Shown: piece after piece, positions 31,310 through 41,618 of the stretch
How positions within the stretch are numbered: position 1 is the first letter of the stretch
Layout of the letters: every line of letters starts with the position of its first letter
From: an uncultured Anaerolineales bacterium
Lineage (GTDB): Bacteria; Chloroflexota; Anaerolineae; Anaerolineales; Villigracilaceae
Assembly (NCBI GenBank): GCA_937960595.1
Contig: CALGPL010000082.1
Location: forward strand, 1 to 50,862
Direction of reading: 5' to 3'
DNA length: 50,862 bases
Notes under the pieces: model-generated
Database searches by the model: none
What the model saw: only the letters and a program-made list of their open reading frames with translations
What the model was told of the DNA's origin: nothing
Program-made: the position numbers and the translations under genes

Positions 31310-32197
31310 ATGGAACAACAGACCGGTACCTTTGCAGTCAAAAAAGGACTGGCGCAAATGCTCAAGGGCGGCGTCATCATGGACGTGGTGACGCCGGAAC
31401 ACGCCAAAATTGCGGAAGACGCCGGCGCGTGCGCGGTCATGGCGCTGGAGCGCGTCCCGGCCGATATCCGCGCCCAGGGCGGCGTGGCGCGCATGTCGGA
31501 CCCCGAACTGATTCTCAAAATCATGGATGCGGTTAGCATCCCGGTCATGGCCAAGTGCCGCATCGGTCACTTCGTCGAGGCGCAGATTCTCGAAGCCATC
31601 GGCGTGGACTACATTGACGAGTCCGAAGTGCTGACGCCCGCCGACGAGGAACATCACATCAATAAGCACCTCTTCAAAGTCCCGTTTGTATGCGGCTGCC
31701 GCAACCTGGGCGAGGCCCTGCGGCGCATCGGCGAGGGCGCGGCGATGATCCGCACCAAGGGCGAGGCCGGCACCGGCGACGTGGTCGAGGCCGTCCGTCA
31801 CGCCCGCGCCGTGCTGGGCGAAATCCGCCGCCTGACCACCATGGCCGACGAGGAACTGATGCACTACGCTAAAGAAATCGGCGCGCCCTACGAACTGGTC
31901 AAAGAGACCAAGGAACTCGGCCGCCTGCCGGTGGTCAACTTCGCCGCCGGCGGCGTGGCCACTCCCGCCGACGCGGCGCTGATGATGCAACTCGGCATGG
32001 ACGGCGTCTTCGTCGGTTCGGGCATCTTCAAGTCCGGCGACCCGGCCAAGCGCGCCGCCGCCATCGTCAAGGCCGTCACCCACTACAACGACCCGGCCAT
32101 CCTGGCCGAGGTCAGCAAGAACCTGGGCGAGCCGATGGTCGGGCGCAACGTCTCCACCATGCCGGAAATCGAGAAGATTGCCGGCAGAGGCTGGTAA
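31310..32197 (+). CDS. pdxS: Pyridoxal 5'-phosphate synthase subunit PdxS
   Basis: 295 aa TIM barrel, full length. [16 protein letters not shown] carries the catalytic lysine that binds ribose 5-phosphate, and [17 protein letters not shown] holds the second conserved lysine and the phosphate loop. [20 protein letters not shown] completes the phosphate site. With PdxT it makes PLP from ribose 5-phosphate, glyceraldehyde 3-phosphate and glutamine-derived ammonia. A strong AAGGAG site precedes the ATG. A possible -10 (TAGAAT, 31271-31276) is present, but no convincing -35. Confidence 0.97.
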   Translation: MEQQTGTFAVKKGLAQMLKGGVIMDVVTPEHAKIAEDAGACAVMALERVPADIRAQGGVARMSDPELILKIMDAVSIPVMAKCRIGHFVEAQILEAIGVDYIDESEVLTPADEEHHINKHLFKVPFVCGCRNLGEALRRIGEGAAMIRTKGEAGTGDVVEAVRHARAVLGEIRRLTTMADEELMHYAKEIGAPYELVKETKELGRLPVVNFAAGGVATPADAALMMQLGMDGVFVGSGIFKSGDPAKRAAAIVKAVTHYNDPAILAEVSKNLGEPMVGRNVSTMPEIEKIAGRGW

Positions 32198-32199
32198 AG

Positions 32200-32306
32200 C
32201 GATGATGGACGGTAGACGGTAGACCATAGACCGTCCACCGTCCACCGTCCACCGTCTACCGTCTACCGTCTACCGTCCACCGTCTACCGTCCACCGTCTA
32301 CGGTCT
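32200..32306. repeat. Heptanucleotide array between pdxS and pdxT
   Basis: An uninterrupted 7-nt period runs from CGATGAT (32200) to the last full unit at 32298-32304. Early units are GGACGGT and AGACGGT; later ones are CCACCGT or CTACCGT, the complement, so the array contains its own inverted arms. Its left part closely matches the array in valS at 47561-47594. It ends 5 nt before the pdxT ATG and leaves pdxT without a Shine-Dalgarno. The rest of the 114-nt gap holds nothing else. Confidence 0.9.
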
Positions 32307-32311
32307 AAACT

Positions 32312-32878
32312 ATGAAAATCGGAGTCCTTGCTATCCAAGGCGATTTCGCCGAACACATCGCCATGCTCCAACGCCTCGGCGTAGAGACCGCCGAAGTGCG
32401 CCTGCCGCGCCACCTCGAGGGGCTGGACGGCCTGATCATCCCCGGCGGCGAATCGACCACCATCGGCAAACTGGCCGTGGACTTTGGCCTGCTGGAGCCG
32501 CTGCGCGAGTTCGGCCAGACGCGCGCCATCTGGGGCACCTGCGCCGGAGCGATCTTCCTCTCGAAGGACGCCCGCCGCAACCAGCCGCTCCTCGGCCTGA
32601 TGGACATCACCGTCCAGCGCAATGCCTTTGGCCGCCAGGTCGATTCGTTCGAGGCCGACCTCGATATCCCCGAACTGGGCGAGGGCGGGCCGTATCACGC
32701 CGTCTTCATCCGCGCCCCCATCCTCGAGACGGTCTTCGGCGAGGCGCGCCCTCTGGTCGCCCTTCCCGACGGCCGCATCGTCGCCGCCCGGCAGGGCAAA
32801 CTGCTGGCCACCTCCTTCCACCCAGAATTGACCGCCGACACGCGCTTCCACCGCTACTTTCTTACTTTAGCGGGTTGA
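32312..32878 (+). CDS. pdxT: Pyridoxal 5'-phosphate synthase glutaminase subunit PdxT
   Basis: 188 aa class I glutaminase. The start MKIGVLAIQGDFAEHIAML, the oxyanion motif PGGESTTIGKL, the nucleophile Cys in GTCAGAIFLS and the His-Glu pair in TSFHPELT are all present. It hydrolyses glutamine and channels ammonia to PdxS. It lies 114 nt downstream of pdxS, separated only by a heptad array, and has no visible ribosome-binding site because the array reaches to 5 nt from the ATG. Confidence 0.96.
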   Translation: MKIGVLAIQGDFAEHIAMLQRLGVETAEVRLPRHLEGLDGLIIPGGESTTIGKLAVDFGLLEPLREFGQTRAIWGTCAGAIFLSKDARRNQPLLGLMDITVQRNAFGRQVDSFEADLDIPELGEGGPYHAVFIRAPILETVFGEARPLVALPDGRIVAARQGKLLATSFHPELTADTRFHRYFLTLAG

Positions 32879-32879
32879 C

Positions 32880-33842
32880 ATGCACGTCCGTTCGCTCGAC
32901 TTCCTCGACTTGCCCTTCCTATCGCGCTACCGCCGCGACGTCTTGCCGCTGGACAGCGCCCGCCTGTTGACGCGCGGCAACCCGCTCGGCGCGGCCGCCC
33001 TGCTCGCCTACCTCGACCCGCGCCATTTCATCTATACGGCCGTCGCCAGAGAAGACGATACCGCCCTGATGGGACAGATCACCCTCGACGAGGGCGGCAC
33101 ATCTGCCCGTTTGACTTTTCTTGCCCCCGCCAAACACCTCGACCGATTGATCCAGCCCCTGCTCGATCACCTGACCTACAAAGCCGCCGAATGGGGCGCC
33201 CTGCACCTGCTGGCCGAGGTGGACGAGGACTTGCCGGCCTTCAAATTCCTGCGACAGGCAGGTTTCTCGATGTACGCCTGGCAGCGCATTTGTAAGTTGC
33301 CCCCGACGAAGAGATTGCCGGAGGCCAGCCCCTGGCGGGCTGCCGAAGAGCAGGATTGGCCGGCGGTGCAGTCCCTCTATGCCCAGATCATCCCGGCACT
33401 GCTCCAGCCGGTCGAGACGCTGCCGCGTCAGGCCGTCGGGCTGGTGTGCTTTGGCGAAAACAATTTGCAAGCCTACGCCCTGTGCCGCAGCGGACCGGCA
33501 GGAGCCTTCATCCAGCCGCTCGTCCCGCCCGATTCGGGCGATTTCTCGGCGCAGATGGCCGGTCTGATGCAGGCCGTCAACGAAGGCCCCCGGCCCCTCC
33601 ACTTTTGCGTCCGCTCCTATCAGGCCTGGCTCGAAGCGCCGCTCGAAGAGTTGGGAGCCGAAGTCGGACCACGCCAGGCCGTCATGGTCAAACGGCTGGC
33701 AAGGATGATCAAAGAAACCCAGCCGGCCACGACGACGATCGAAAAGACGCTGGCCAAAGCCAAACCCGCCGCGCCGATCAGCCGCGTGGAGATTCAGACT
33801 CCCGAAGTCTTGAACGCTTCGAAAGTCTGGCCCTGCACATGA
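32880..33842 (+). CDS. GNAT-like acetyltransferase-fold protein
   Basis: 320 aa, starting 1 nt after the pdxT stop. An N-terminal region (about 1-145) has GNAT-like pattern (YKAAEWGALHLLAEVDEDLP, FKFLRQAGFSMYAWQRI) and a second region may be a degenerate copy, suggesting a tandem GNAT. The acetyl-CoA loop Q/RxxGxG/A is not clear, so it may be non-catalytic. The last 16 codons (EIQTPEVLNASKV) are encoded by a 33-nt palindrome related to one inside valS, so the original C-terminus may have been altered. Confidence 0.7.
   Translation: MHVRSLDFLDLPFLSRYRRDVLPLDSARLLTRGNPLGAAALLAYLDPRHFIYTAVAREDDTALMGQITLDEGGTSARLTFLAPAKHLDRLIQPLLDHLTYKAAEWGALHLLAEVDEDLPAFKFLRQAGFSMYAWQRICKLPPTKRLPEASPWRAAEEQDWPAVQSLYAQIIPALLQPVETLPRQAVGLVCFGENNLQAYALCRSGPAGAFIQPLVPPDSGDFSAQMAGLMQAVNEGPRPLHFCVRSYQAWLEAPLEELGAEVGPRQAVMVKRLARMIKETQPATTTIEKTLAKAKPAAPISRVEIQTPEVLNASKVWPCT
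33796..33828. repeat. 33-nt palindromic repeat inside the GNAT-like gene
   Basis: A palindrome-like element with half-sites CCCGAAGTCT and CTTCGAAAGTCT. It matches the element at 48750-48782 in valS at 27 of 33 positions. It lies in frame and codes for the protein's extreme C-terminus. Confidence 0.75.
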
Positions 33843-33848
33843 TACAAT
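33843..33848 (+). promoter_or_regulatory. Possible -10 box for the Ycf45-like gene
   Basis: TACAAT directly after the GNAT-like stop. No good -35 at 16-18 bp is visible. The 80-nt gap also contains ATTCG-type repeat sequence (33871-33929). Confidence 0.3.
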
Positions 33849-33870
33849 ATCGGTAAAGAATCACTTTTTC

Positions 33871-33922
33871 GCCTCGAATCGAACGAATGGGCCGAACCCC
33901 ATTGAGCCATTCGTGACATTCG

Positions 33923-33929
<7 letters not shown>
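33871..33929 (+). repeat. Short dispersed ATTCG repeat, copy 2, inverted pair
   Basis: A CCTCGAATCGAACGAATGGG arm, then CCATTCGTGACATTCGATGC. The second part matches 5434-5461 (minus) and 42408-42439. The end overlaps the first possible ATG of the next gene (33923). Confidence 0.55.
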
Positions 33930-35545
<1,616 letters not shown>

Positions 35546-35581
35546 GTCGCCGGTTCCCTCCTCCCTCTTTCACCGTTTCCC

Positions 35582-36193
35582 ATGTTCATCACTCTCGAAG
35601 GCCCCGAAGGCTCCGGCAAGACCAGTCACATCCCCTCCCTTGTGGAGTACCTGCGCGAGAAAGGCTACCGAGTGTTCCCGACCCGCGAACCGGGCGGGAC
35701 CTCCATCGGCGAGCAAATTCGCGAGGTGCTGCACAACCTGAAGAACACCGAGATGCACCCGCGCACCGAGACGCTGCTCTACCAGGCGGCGCGAGCGCAG
35801 TTCGTCGAGCAAATCGTCCGGCCGCGCCTGGCAGCGGGCGAAATCGTCCTCTCCGACCGCTACGCCGACTCGACCCTCGCCTACCAGGGCTACGGCCACC
35901 AGCAGGACCTGGAGCAGGTGCGCGCCCTGATCCGCTACGCCACCGGCGGCCTGCTCCCCGACCTGACCCTCCTGCTCGATGTGGATGTGGAAACCGGCCT
36001 GCAGCGCAAGAAGAAAGCCGCCGAGTGGAACCGCCTGGACGCCTACACCCTGGACTTCCACCGCCGCGTCCGGGCCGGCTATCTGGAGATGGCCGCCGCC
36101 GACCCGCAGCGCTGGCGGGTGGTGGACGCCTCCCGCGACTGGGAAGCCGTCCAGGCCGATCTGCGCCTGCTCCTGCTGAAAAAACTGGCTTGA
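35582..36193 (+). CDS. tmk: Thymidylate kinase
   Basis: 203 aa. The P-loop GPEGSGKT lies at residues 7-14, TREPGGTSIGEQIR is the dTMP-binding motif and LSDRYADSTLAYQGYG contains the DRY/H motif. Full length for bacterial Tmk. It phosphorylates dTMP to dTDP. It follows the Ycf45-like gene by 36 nt with no obvious separate promoter. Confidence 0.96.
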   Translation: MFITLEGPEGSGKTSHIPSLVEYLREKGYRVFPTREPGGTSIGEQIREVLHNLKNTEMHPRTETLLYQAARAQFVEQIVRPRLAAGEIVLSDRYADSTLAYQGYGHQQDLEQVRALIRYATGGLLPDLTLLLDVDVETGLQRKKKAAEWNRLDAYTLDFHRRVRAGYLEMAAADPQRWRVVDASRDWEAVQADLRLLLLKKLA

Positions 36194-36225
36194 GGCGCAA
36201 TCCCCCTCTATTCAATCTATTTGGA

Positions 36226-36231
36226 TATAAT
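36226..36231 (+). promoter_or_regulatory. Possible promoter (-10) for the L,D-transpeptidase gene
   Basis: TATAAT 14 nt before the ATG at 36246; transcription would start only about 8 nt before the start codon. The -35 region is weak. Resembles the tsaE case. Confidence 0.45.
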
Positions 36232-36245
36232 TGGGGATATTTCCC

Positions 36246-37298
36246 ATGCCTTTAACCCATCCCCTCTCTCGCCTCGTCGTTCTGGGGCTGTCTGCCGCGC
36301 TGCTGACTGCCTGCGGCGCTCCGGCCTCCCTCCCGCCGCCGACTGCCACTCCCGCCGCGCCGATTGCCTCTCCAACGCCGCGCCCCGCTCCCACCGCCAC
36401 CCCGCTTCCGGCCCCCACCCTCACCCCCGAACCGCCCTGGTACCGGCCGCTCGACCCAGCCCTCGGCGCGCTGCGCTACCAATACGCCGAGGTGACGACC
36501 GACGCCGCCCGTGTCTACGTCAGCCTGCAAGACGCCGCCTCCGCCAGTCCCAACTTTGGCTACCTGCCGCACTATCCCGCTTACGTCGCCTACACCACCA
36601 CCCAGCAGCAGGACGGCCGCACCTTCTACCTGACCAATTTGGGCTGGATGACCGGTGACGACCTGCGCCCGCTCGTTCCATCTTCCTTCAGCGGCATCCT
36701 GCTCACCCGGCCGGTCGCTTTCCGCTTCGGCTGGGTATTGAACGAGACGAGCAGCACCAACAGCCAGGGCGCGCCGGTGCGCCCCTATTCGCGCTATCAG
36801 ATCGTGTATGAGATCGGCGCTCAGGGCGCCCGGCCGGGATTCCTGGCCGTCGGCGCCGACGAGTGGCTGCCGCAGGAGGCCGTTGCCCTGCTGGATCCGG
36901 CCATCCCCCCCGAGGCGAGCGACCTGTGCCGTTTCATTTACGTGAATCTGGACGAACAGACGCTGGCCGTTTACGACGGCTGTGCCCTGGTCTTTGCCAC
37001 CCTCATCTCCTCCGGCCAGGACCCGCGCTGGACGTTTGCCGGCCGCTTCTGGATTCTGAACAAAGTCGAGTACACCACCGTCACGCCCCCCGAAGGCTCG
37101 CTCAGCGAATACTATATCGAGGGCCTGCCCTACTTCATGACCTATTACGGCGACCTGGGCTTCCACGGCGTCTACTACCACGACGATTTCGGGACGCCCG
37201 TTTCGCACGGCTGCATCAACCTGGCCCCCGCCGATGCCCGCTGGTTGTATGATTGGGCGCGCCTGGGCGAGTACGTCGTCCTGCACCGCGCCCCCTGA
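36246..37298 (+). CDS. L,D-transpeptidase (YkuD) lipoprotein
   Basis: 350 aa from MPLTHPLSRLVVLGLSAALL, with a lipobox LLTAC and acylated Cys at residue 23. A Pro/Thr/Ala-rich linker (about 26-70) spaces the catalytic part from the membrane. The YkuD domain is at the C-terminus: FHGVYYHDDFG and VSHGCINLAP contain the catalytic His and Cys (Cys323). Such enzymes form 3-3 crosslinks in peptidoglycan or attach proteins to it. The presence of a murein-type enzyme suggests peptidoglycan in this organism, though Chloroflexota cell walls vary. Confidence 0.9.
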   Translation: MPLTHPLSRLVVLGLSAALLTACGAPASLPPPTATPAAPIASPTPRPAPTATPLPAPTLTPEPPWYRPLDPALGALRYQYAEVTTDAARVYVSLQDAASASPNFGYLPHYPAYVAYTTTQQQDGRTFYLTNLGWMTGDDLRPLVPSSFSGILLTRPVAFRFGWVLNETSSTNSQGAPVRPYSRYQIVYEIGAQGARPGFLAVGADEWLPQEAVALLDPAIPPEASDLCRFIYVNLDEQTLAVYDGCALVFATLISSGQDPRWTFAGRFWILNKVEYTTVTPPEGSLSEYYIEGLPYFMTYYGDLGFHGVYYHDDFGTPVSHGCINLAPADARWLYDWARLGEYVVLHRAP

Positions 37299-37307
37299 CG
37301 GGGCCGC

Positions 37308-37694
37308 TCAACCGCCCAGGTCGGCGTCCGCCTCGCCCAGCCCGAGGTCGGGGACCTCTTTTTCGATCTCCTCCGGGCTTTGTCCCTTCTCCAGGCGGTC
37401 CACCACCTCGTCGAATTCGGGCGGCAGGTCCTCGCCCAGTTCGCGTCCCATCCGGCGCATCATCCGCCCCAAGGCCTGCGGATCGTCCTCCAGCCCCGCC
37501 AGCGCGGCCGGATCGGCCAGCGATTCGAGGCGGCTCTCCTCCGACTTGGCCACGCGCACGCGCGGAATCCGCCGGCGGACGTTCCGGCTCTGACAGTGCG
37601 GGCAGACGACCGGCCGACGCCCGTACTCGGCATAGGTCAGGAAAATTTCGAAGCGGCGGTTACAATCGAGGCAGCGGTAATCGTAGAACGGCAT
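37308..37694 (-). CDS. FmdB-family zinc ribbon protein
   Basis: 128 aa. The start MPFYDYRCLDCNRRFEIF and the later VVCPHCQSRNVRRR give the two CxxC knuckles of the FmdB zinc ribbon. A long acidic tail (residues 50-128) follows. FmdB was named as a possible regulator of formamidase/amide utilisation, but most members are of unknown role. It is convergent with the transpeptidase gene, 9 nt apart, and divergent from gmk. Confidence 0.85.
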   Translation of the reverse strand: MPFYDYRCLDCNRRFEIFLTYAEYGRRPVVCPHCQSRNVRRRIPRVRVAKSEESRLESLADPAALAGLEDDPQALGRMMRRMGRELGEDLPPEFDEVVDRLEKGQSPEEIEKEVPDLGLGEADADLGG

Positions 37695-37752
37695 GTCTTA
37701 ATTTTAATCGAATTGATGTTCATCTGTGTTGAACTGTGGTTTAATACGCTCT

Positions 37753-38373
37753 ATGACCGATTCCGATTTCACCATCTATCAGCCGCAGCCTTTGCTCATC
37801 GTCATCTCCGGCCCGTCGGGGGTGGGCAAAGACAGCGTCGTGCAGGCGCTGAAAAGGCGCGGTCTGCCTTTCCACTTCGTGGTCACAGCCACCACCCGCC
37901 CGCCGCGCCCCGGCGAGGTCAACGGGCAGGATTACTTCTTCGTATCGAAAGAAGAATTCGCCCGCCTGATCGACCAGGGCGAATTGATCGAATATGCCAT
38001 CGTTTACAACGATTACAAAGGCATCCCCAAACAGCAAGTGCGCGAGGCGCTTGCCTCCGGCAAGGATGTCATCATGCGTTTGGACGTGCAGGGCGCGGCC
38101 ACGGTCCGCAAACTGGCGCCCGAGGCCGTCCTGATCTTCCTGACCACCCAGGACGAACAAGAACTGATCGCCCGCCTCAACAAGCGCAAGAGCGACAGCG
38201 CCGAGGATTTGAGCCTGCGCATTGCCACCGCCCGTCAGGAACTCAAGCGGGCGGCCGAATTCGACTACGGGGTGATCAACGCCGACGGCCGGCTGGATGA
38301 AGCCGTCGAGGCGGTAATCGCCATCATCCGCGCCGAGCATCATCGCATCCACCCGCGCCGGGTCAGCCTGTAA
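37753..38373 (+). CDS. gmk: Guanylate kinase
   Basis: 206 aa from MTDSDFTIYQPQPLLIV. The P-loop is SGPSGVGKDS, TTRPPRPGEVNGQDYFF is the GMP-binding segment and VIMRLDVQGAATVRKL the following core. Full length. It converts GMP to GDP. Upstream the 58-nt gap (37695-37752) contains a degenerate ATCTGTGTTGAACTGTGG sequence resembling the repeat at 28940, and a possible TTTAAT -10. Confidence 0.95.
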   Translation: MTDSDFTIYQPQPLLIVISGPSGVGKDSVVQALKRRGLPFHFVVTATTRPPRPGEVNGQDYFFVSKEEFARLIDQGELIEYAIVYNDYKGIPKQQVREALASGKDVIMRLDVQGAATVRKLAPEAVLIFLTTQDEQELIARLNKRKSDSAEDLSLRIATARQELKRAAEFDYGVINADGRLDEAVEAVIAIIRAEHHRIHPRRVSL

Positions 38374-38389
38374 ACCCAGAGGAAACCGC

Positions 38390-39139
38390 ATGAACCCGTA
38401 TCCCGTCCCTCCCTCCGCCCCTCCGCCTGTCAGACGGTCGGACGCGCCCGTCCGGCCCCTGCTGACCTACAGCCTGCTCGGCCTGACGGTAGGCATTTAC
38501 CTGTTGCAAATCTTGGGACAAGCCTTGAACTTCGACCTGGTCACCCTCCTGGGCATCAAGTACAACGATTTCATCCGCCAGGGAGAACTGTGGCGGCTGA
38601 TCACGCCGGTCTTCCTGCACGGCTCGATTCTGCACATTGCGATGAACATGTACGGCCTGTTCATCTTTGGGCCGGCGCTCGAAAGTCGTTTTGGGCGGGC
38701 GCGTTTCTTCCTGCTCTACTTCCTGAGCGCCTACGCCGGCAACGTCCTGTCTTTCCTGCTCAACCCGAACCCCTCCCTGGGCGCCTCGACCGCCATCTTC
38801 GGCCTGATCGCCGCCGAGGGGATGTTCCTGTTCCAGAACCGCCAACTGCTCAGCGACCGCGGCCGGGCCCAAATCATCAACATGATCGTCATCGCCGGCT
38901 ACAACCTCATGTACGGGCTGGTCAACATCCGCATCGACAACTGGGGCCATATCGGCGGCCTGCTCGGCGGCTTGATCTTCACCTGGTTCGGCGGGCCGCG
39001 CTTCCGGGTGGAGGGAATCTACCCCACCTATCAACTGGTGGACGAACGCCAGGGCCACGGCGCCCTCTCCGGCACGGCGGCGGTGCTGCTCTTCTTCATT
39101 CCTCTGACCGTCCTCGGCTGGATCTGGCCGATGGGTTGA
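38390..39139 (+). CDS. Rhomboid-family intramembrane serine protease
   Basis: 249 aa, six to seven membrane spans. The catalytic dyad is visible as Ser133 in LGASTAIFG and His187 in NWGHIGGLLGG, with HGSILHIAMNMYGLFIFG carrying the L1-loop His/Asn features. It cleaves single-pass membrane proteins within the bilayer; the substrate is unknown. It lies 16 nt after gmk. Confidence 0.93.
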   Translation: MNPYPVPPSAPPPVRRSDAPVRPLLTYSLLGLTVGIYLLQILGQALNFDLVTLLGIKYNDFIRQGELWRLITPVFLHGSILHIAMNMYGLFIFGPALESRFGRARFFLLYFLSAYAGNVLSFLLNPNPSLGASTAIFGLIAAEGMFLFQNRQLLSDRGRAQIINMIVIAGYNLMYGLVNIRIDNWGHIGGLLGGLIFTWFGGPRFRVEGIYPTYQLVDERQGHGALSGTAAVLLFFIPLTVLGWIWPMG

Positions 39140-39146
39140 GAAAATC

Positions 39147-39806
39147 TTGAACGTGAAAGAATTGTCTCATCCGGCGCGGCGGCGCGCCGCCGCCTGGCCG
39201 ACCGTTCTCCTGCTCTTCCTGACCCTCTGCCTGCTGGCCTACGCCCTGCGCGTCCCCCTCCTGACCGGCGTGGGCCGCTACCTGATCGTCGAAGACGAAC
39301 TGCAGGAGGCCGACATTCTCTTCCTGCTCAACGGCGACTTCAACACCCGCCCCTTCTACGCCGCCGAACTCTACGCCCGCGGCCTGGCGCCGCGCATCGT
39401 CATCGCCCGCGCCGAGGCCAGTCCGGCCGAGCGGCTGGGCCTGTTGCCCAACGAGACCGACCTCTCGGTCGCCATTCTGGAGCGGCAGGGCGTGCCGCCT
39501 ACGGCAATCACCGTCCTGCCGGTGCCGGGCGGAGTGACCAGCACCTACGATGAAGCGGTCGTCCTGCGCGCCTATGTCGAGGCCAATGACATCCAGCGTC
39601 TCATCCTGGTCACCTCGGCCTTTCACACCCGCCGCGCCGGCTGGATCGTGCGACAAGCGCTCCACGGCCTGGACGTAACCGTGCAACTGGCCGCCGCCCG
39701 GACGCCCGATTACGACGAAACCAACTGGTGGCAGAGCGAGGCCGGCCAGATCAACGTCAACAACGAGTACATCAAACTTATGTACTATTTGCTCAAATAC
39801 AGATGA
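39147..39806 (+). CDS. YdcF-like (DUF218) membrane-anchored protein
   Basis: 219 aa from a TTG at 39147 or a GTG at 39153; the rhomboid gene ends 7 nt earlier. One N-terminal span (about 16-36) is followed by a DUF218 domain: DILFLLNGDFNTRPFYAAEL, TYDEAVVLRAYVEAN and LVTSAFHTRRAGWIVRQ. Members of this family include SanA and ElyC and are linked to envelope or lipid-carrier homeostasis. The exact role is unknown. Confidence 0.82.
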   Translation: MNVKELSHPARRRAAAWPTVLLLFLTLCLLAYALRVPLLTGVGRYLIVEDELQEADILFLLNGDFNTRPFYAAELYARGLAPRIVIARAEASPAERLGLLPNETDLSVAILERQGVPPTAITVLPVPGGVTSTYDEAVVLRAYVEANDIQRLILVTSAFHTRRAGWIVRQALHGLDVTVQLAAARTPDYDETNWWQSEAGQINVNNEYIKLMYYLLKYR

Positions 39807-39831
39807 GGCCTTCTCGGCGGTTTGTTTTTGC

Positions 39832-39865
39832 ACAACGACCTCCCGCTTCTACAGGAGGTCGTTGT
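39832..39865. terminator. Bidirectional terminator hairpin
   Basis: ACAACGACCTCC, a 10-nt loop, then the exact 12-nt complement. It separates the YdcF-like gene (plus) and the ABC ATPase gene (minus), convergent. A T-rich stretch (TTTGTTTTTG) precedes it on the plus strand, which gives an A-rich tail on the minus strand rather than a U-tract, so efficiency is uncertain. Confidence 0.65.
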
Positions 39866-40606
39866 TCACTCAATGGCCTCTTTCAGTCTCTTCGCCAGTT
39901 TGCTGAAATGGGGGGTGTAACGCATTTCATCTGCGCGCGGACGGGGCAAATCCACTTTCATTTCAAACTTGACCCGCCCCGGGCGCTGACTGAGCACCAG
40001 GACGCGGTCGGCCAAGAACAGCGACTCGCCGATGGAATGCGTCACCATCAGCACCGTTTTCTGGCGCGCCTGCCAGATGCGCGAGAGTTCCTCCCACATG
40101 CGTTCGCGCGTCAGGGCGTCGAGCGAGCCGAAGGGCTCGTCGAGCAGCAGCAGGTCGGGGTCGTGGATCAGGGCGCGGGCAATCGCCACCCGCTGGGCCA
40201 TCCCGCCCGAGAGGTCGCGCGGCCAGGCCTGCTCGAAACCGCTCAGGCCGACCAGTTCGATCAACGCCTGGGCGCGGGCGCGGCGCTCGGCGGGCGGGAC
40301 GTTTTCCAACTCCAGCGGCAGGGTGATGTTCTCCAGCGCCGTCCGCCAGGGCATGAGATTGGCCTGCTGGAAGACCATGCCGATCTTCGGCTGCCCGCCG
40401 GCAAAGACGACCTCGCCGCCGGTCGGCTGCAACAGCCCGGCCAGGACGCGCAGCAGCGTGGACTTGCCGCTGCCCGATGGCCCCAGCAGGCAGACAAACT
40501 CCTGCGGGTAAATCTCGAAGGAGGCCGAACCGAGCGCATCCAGCCCGCCGTTGCTATCGGGGAAGGTGACGCTCAACTCGCGGACGGTGAGGATGGGGGG
40601 AACCAC
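39866..40606 (-). CDS. ABC transporter ATPase of the riboflavin-type importer
   Basis: 246 aa from a GTG at 40604-40606. Walker A LLGPSGSGKSTLLRVLAGLL, signature DLSGGMAQRVAIARAL and Walker B LLLLDEPFGSLDALT are all standard for the nitrate/sulfonate/taurine-type (SsuB/TauB) ATPases. It is encoded behind the substrate-binding protein and permease, under the FMN riboswitch, so it probably energises the same importer. Confidence 0.9.
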   Translation of the reverse strand: MVPPILTVRELSVTFPDSNGGLDALGSASFEIYPQEFVCLLGPSGSGKSTLLRVLAGLLQPTGGEVVFAGGQPKIGMVFQQANLMPWRTALENITLPLELENVPPAERRARAQALIELVGLSGFEQAWPRDLSGGMAQRVAIARALIHDPDLLLLDEPFGSLDALTRERMWEELSRIWQARQKTVLMVTHSIGESLFLADRVLVLSQRPGRVKFEMKVDLPRPRADEMRYTPHFSKLAKRLKEAIE

Positions 40607-40629
40607 TTTAGTTGCCTGCCGGTCAGGAT

Positions 40630-40656
40630 GTAGGTCGGATTTTCAATCCGACCTAC
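40630..40656. repeat. REP-like palindrome, copy 2
   Basis: GTAGGTCGGATT, loop TTC, then the exact complement. The stop codon (TAG, 40655-40653) of the substrate-binding gene lies within its right arm, so the repeat may also help terminate or stabilise that mRNA. Confidence 0.85.
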
Positions 40657-41618
40657 GGCACAAACGCATTCGTGAAGGCCGCCGAAAGGTCGAGCGGGGC
40701 CGAGAGCAGACCCATCTCCAGCAGGGTATCCTGCATGTTTTGCCAGGCTTGCGGGTTGGAGTAGCCGGGGCGCTCGGCGTTCCACAGTTCGATCGAGGTC
40801 AACAGCACCTGCATCTGGATGGGGTCCTCCTCGCCCAGGCCTTCGACAAAGTCACGCGAGATGCGATAGGCCGCTTCAGGATCGGCGATGACATCCAACA
40901 GACCGTTGAGAAAACCGTTGACCATCCGCCGCACCAGTTCGGGGTTCTCGCGGACGGTCGCCTCGCTGACCAGCAGGCCGTTGCCTGCCAGTTGGACGTA
41001 GTCGGCGACGCGCAGTTCGGTCACCTCGTAGCCGCGGGCGCGCAGTTGCACCGGCTCGTTGGCCGTGTAACCGCAGACGACCGGGTTGCGCCCGGAGGCC
41101 AGCGCCTCCACCTGGGTGTAGCCGATCGACTCGAGGGTCACCTCCGCCTCGCTCAGACCGCCGGCATGCAGCAGGGCGCGCAGGCCGATGTAGTTGGCCC
41201 CGTAGAGGCCGGGCAGACCGATGGTCTTGCCGCGCAAGTCGGCGGGCGAGGCGATGCCCTCGCTGCTCAGCGCCACCACCGAGACCGGATAGCGCTGATA
41301 CCAGGCCGCCACATAGACGACCGGCAGACCCTGAGCGCGCGCCAGCAAGACCTGCTCGCCGGAGACGATGGCAAACTCCAACTCGCCGGAGCCGACCAGC
41401 GCCGCGGCCTGATTCTCGTCCATGTGGGTGATTTCCACCTCCAGCCCCTCGGCGGCAAAGCGACCGTTGGCTATCGCCGCGTAGACCGGCGCAAACTGGA
41501 TGTTGGGAATGTAGCCCAGCGAGAGACGCACATGCGTCAGCGGCCGGGCGGGTTTGCCGCCGCAGGCGGCGAGCGCCAGCAGCAGAACGAGAAGGGAAAG
41601 AGAGACAAGTTTTTTCAT
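40653..41618 (-). CDS. Riboflavin-type ABC importer substrate-binding lipoprotein (RibY-like)
   Basis: 321 aa. The signal peptide MKKLVSLSLLVLLLALAAC ends in a lipobox with Cys19. The NMT1/THI5-like domain begins LSLGYIPNIQFAPVYAAIAN, then SGELEFAIVSGEQVLLARA and SIGYTQVEALASGRNPVV. These are the patterns of the pyrimidine/riboflavin-binding proteins. The RFN riboswitch upstream and the permease and ATPase neighbours argue for riboflavin or another flavin as ligand. The stop lies inside a palindromic repeat. Confidence 0.85.
   Translation of the reverse strand: MKKLVSLSLLVLLLALAACGGKPARPLTHVRLSLGYIPNIQFAPVYAAIANGRFAAEGLEVEITHMDENQAAALVGSGELEFAIVSGEQVLLARAQGLPVVYVAAWYQRYPVSVVALSSEGIASPADLRGKTIGLPGLYGANYIGLRALLHAGGLSEAEVTLESIGYTQVEALASGRNPVVCGYTANEPVQLRARGYEVTELRVADYVQLAGNGLLVSEATVRENPELVRRMVNGFLNGLLDVIADPEAAYRISRDFVEGLGEEDPIQMQVLLTSIELWNAERPGYSNPQAWQNMQDTLLEMGLLSAPLDLSAAFTNAFVP

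Noticed and set aside
32200..32306. CRISPR array between pdxS and pdxT
   Set aside because: Units are contiguous heptamers without spacers; no cas gene is near.
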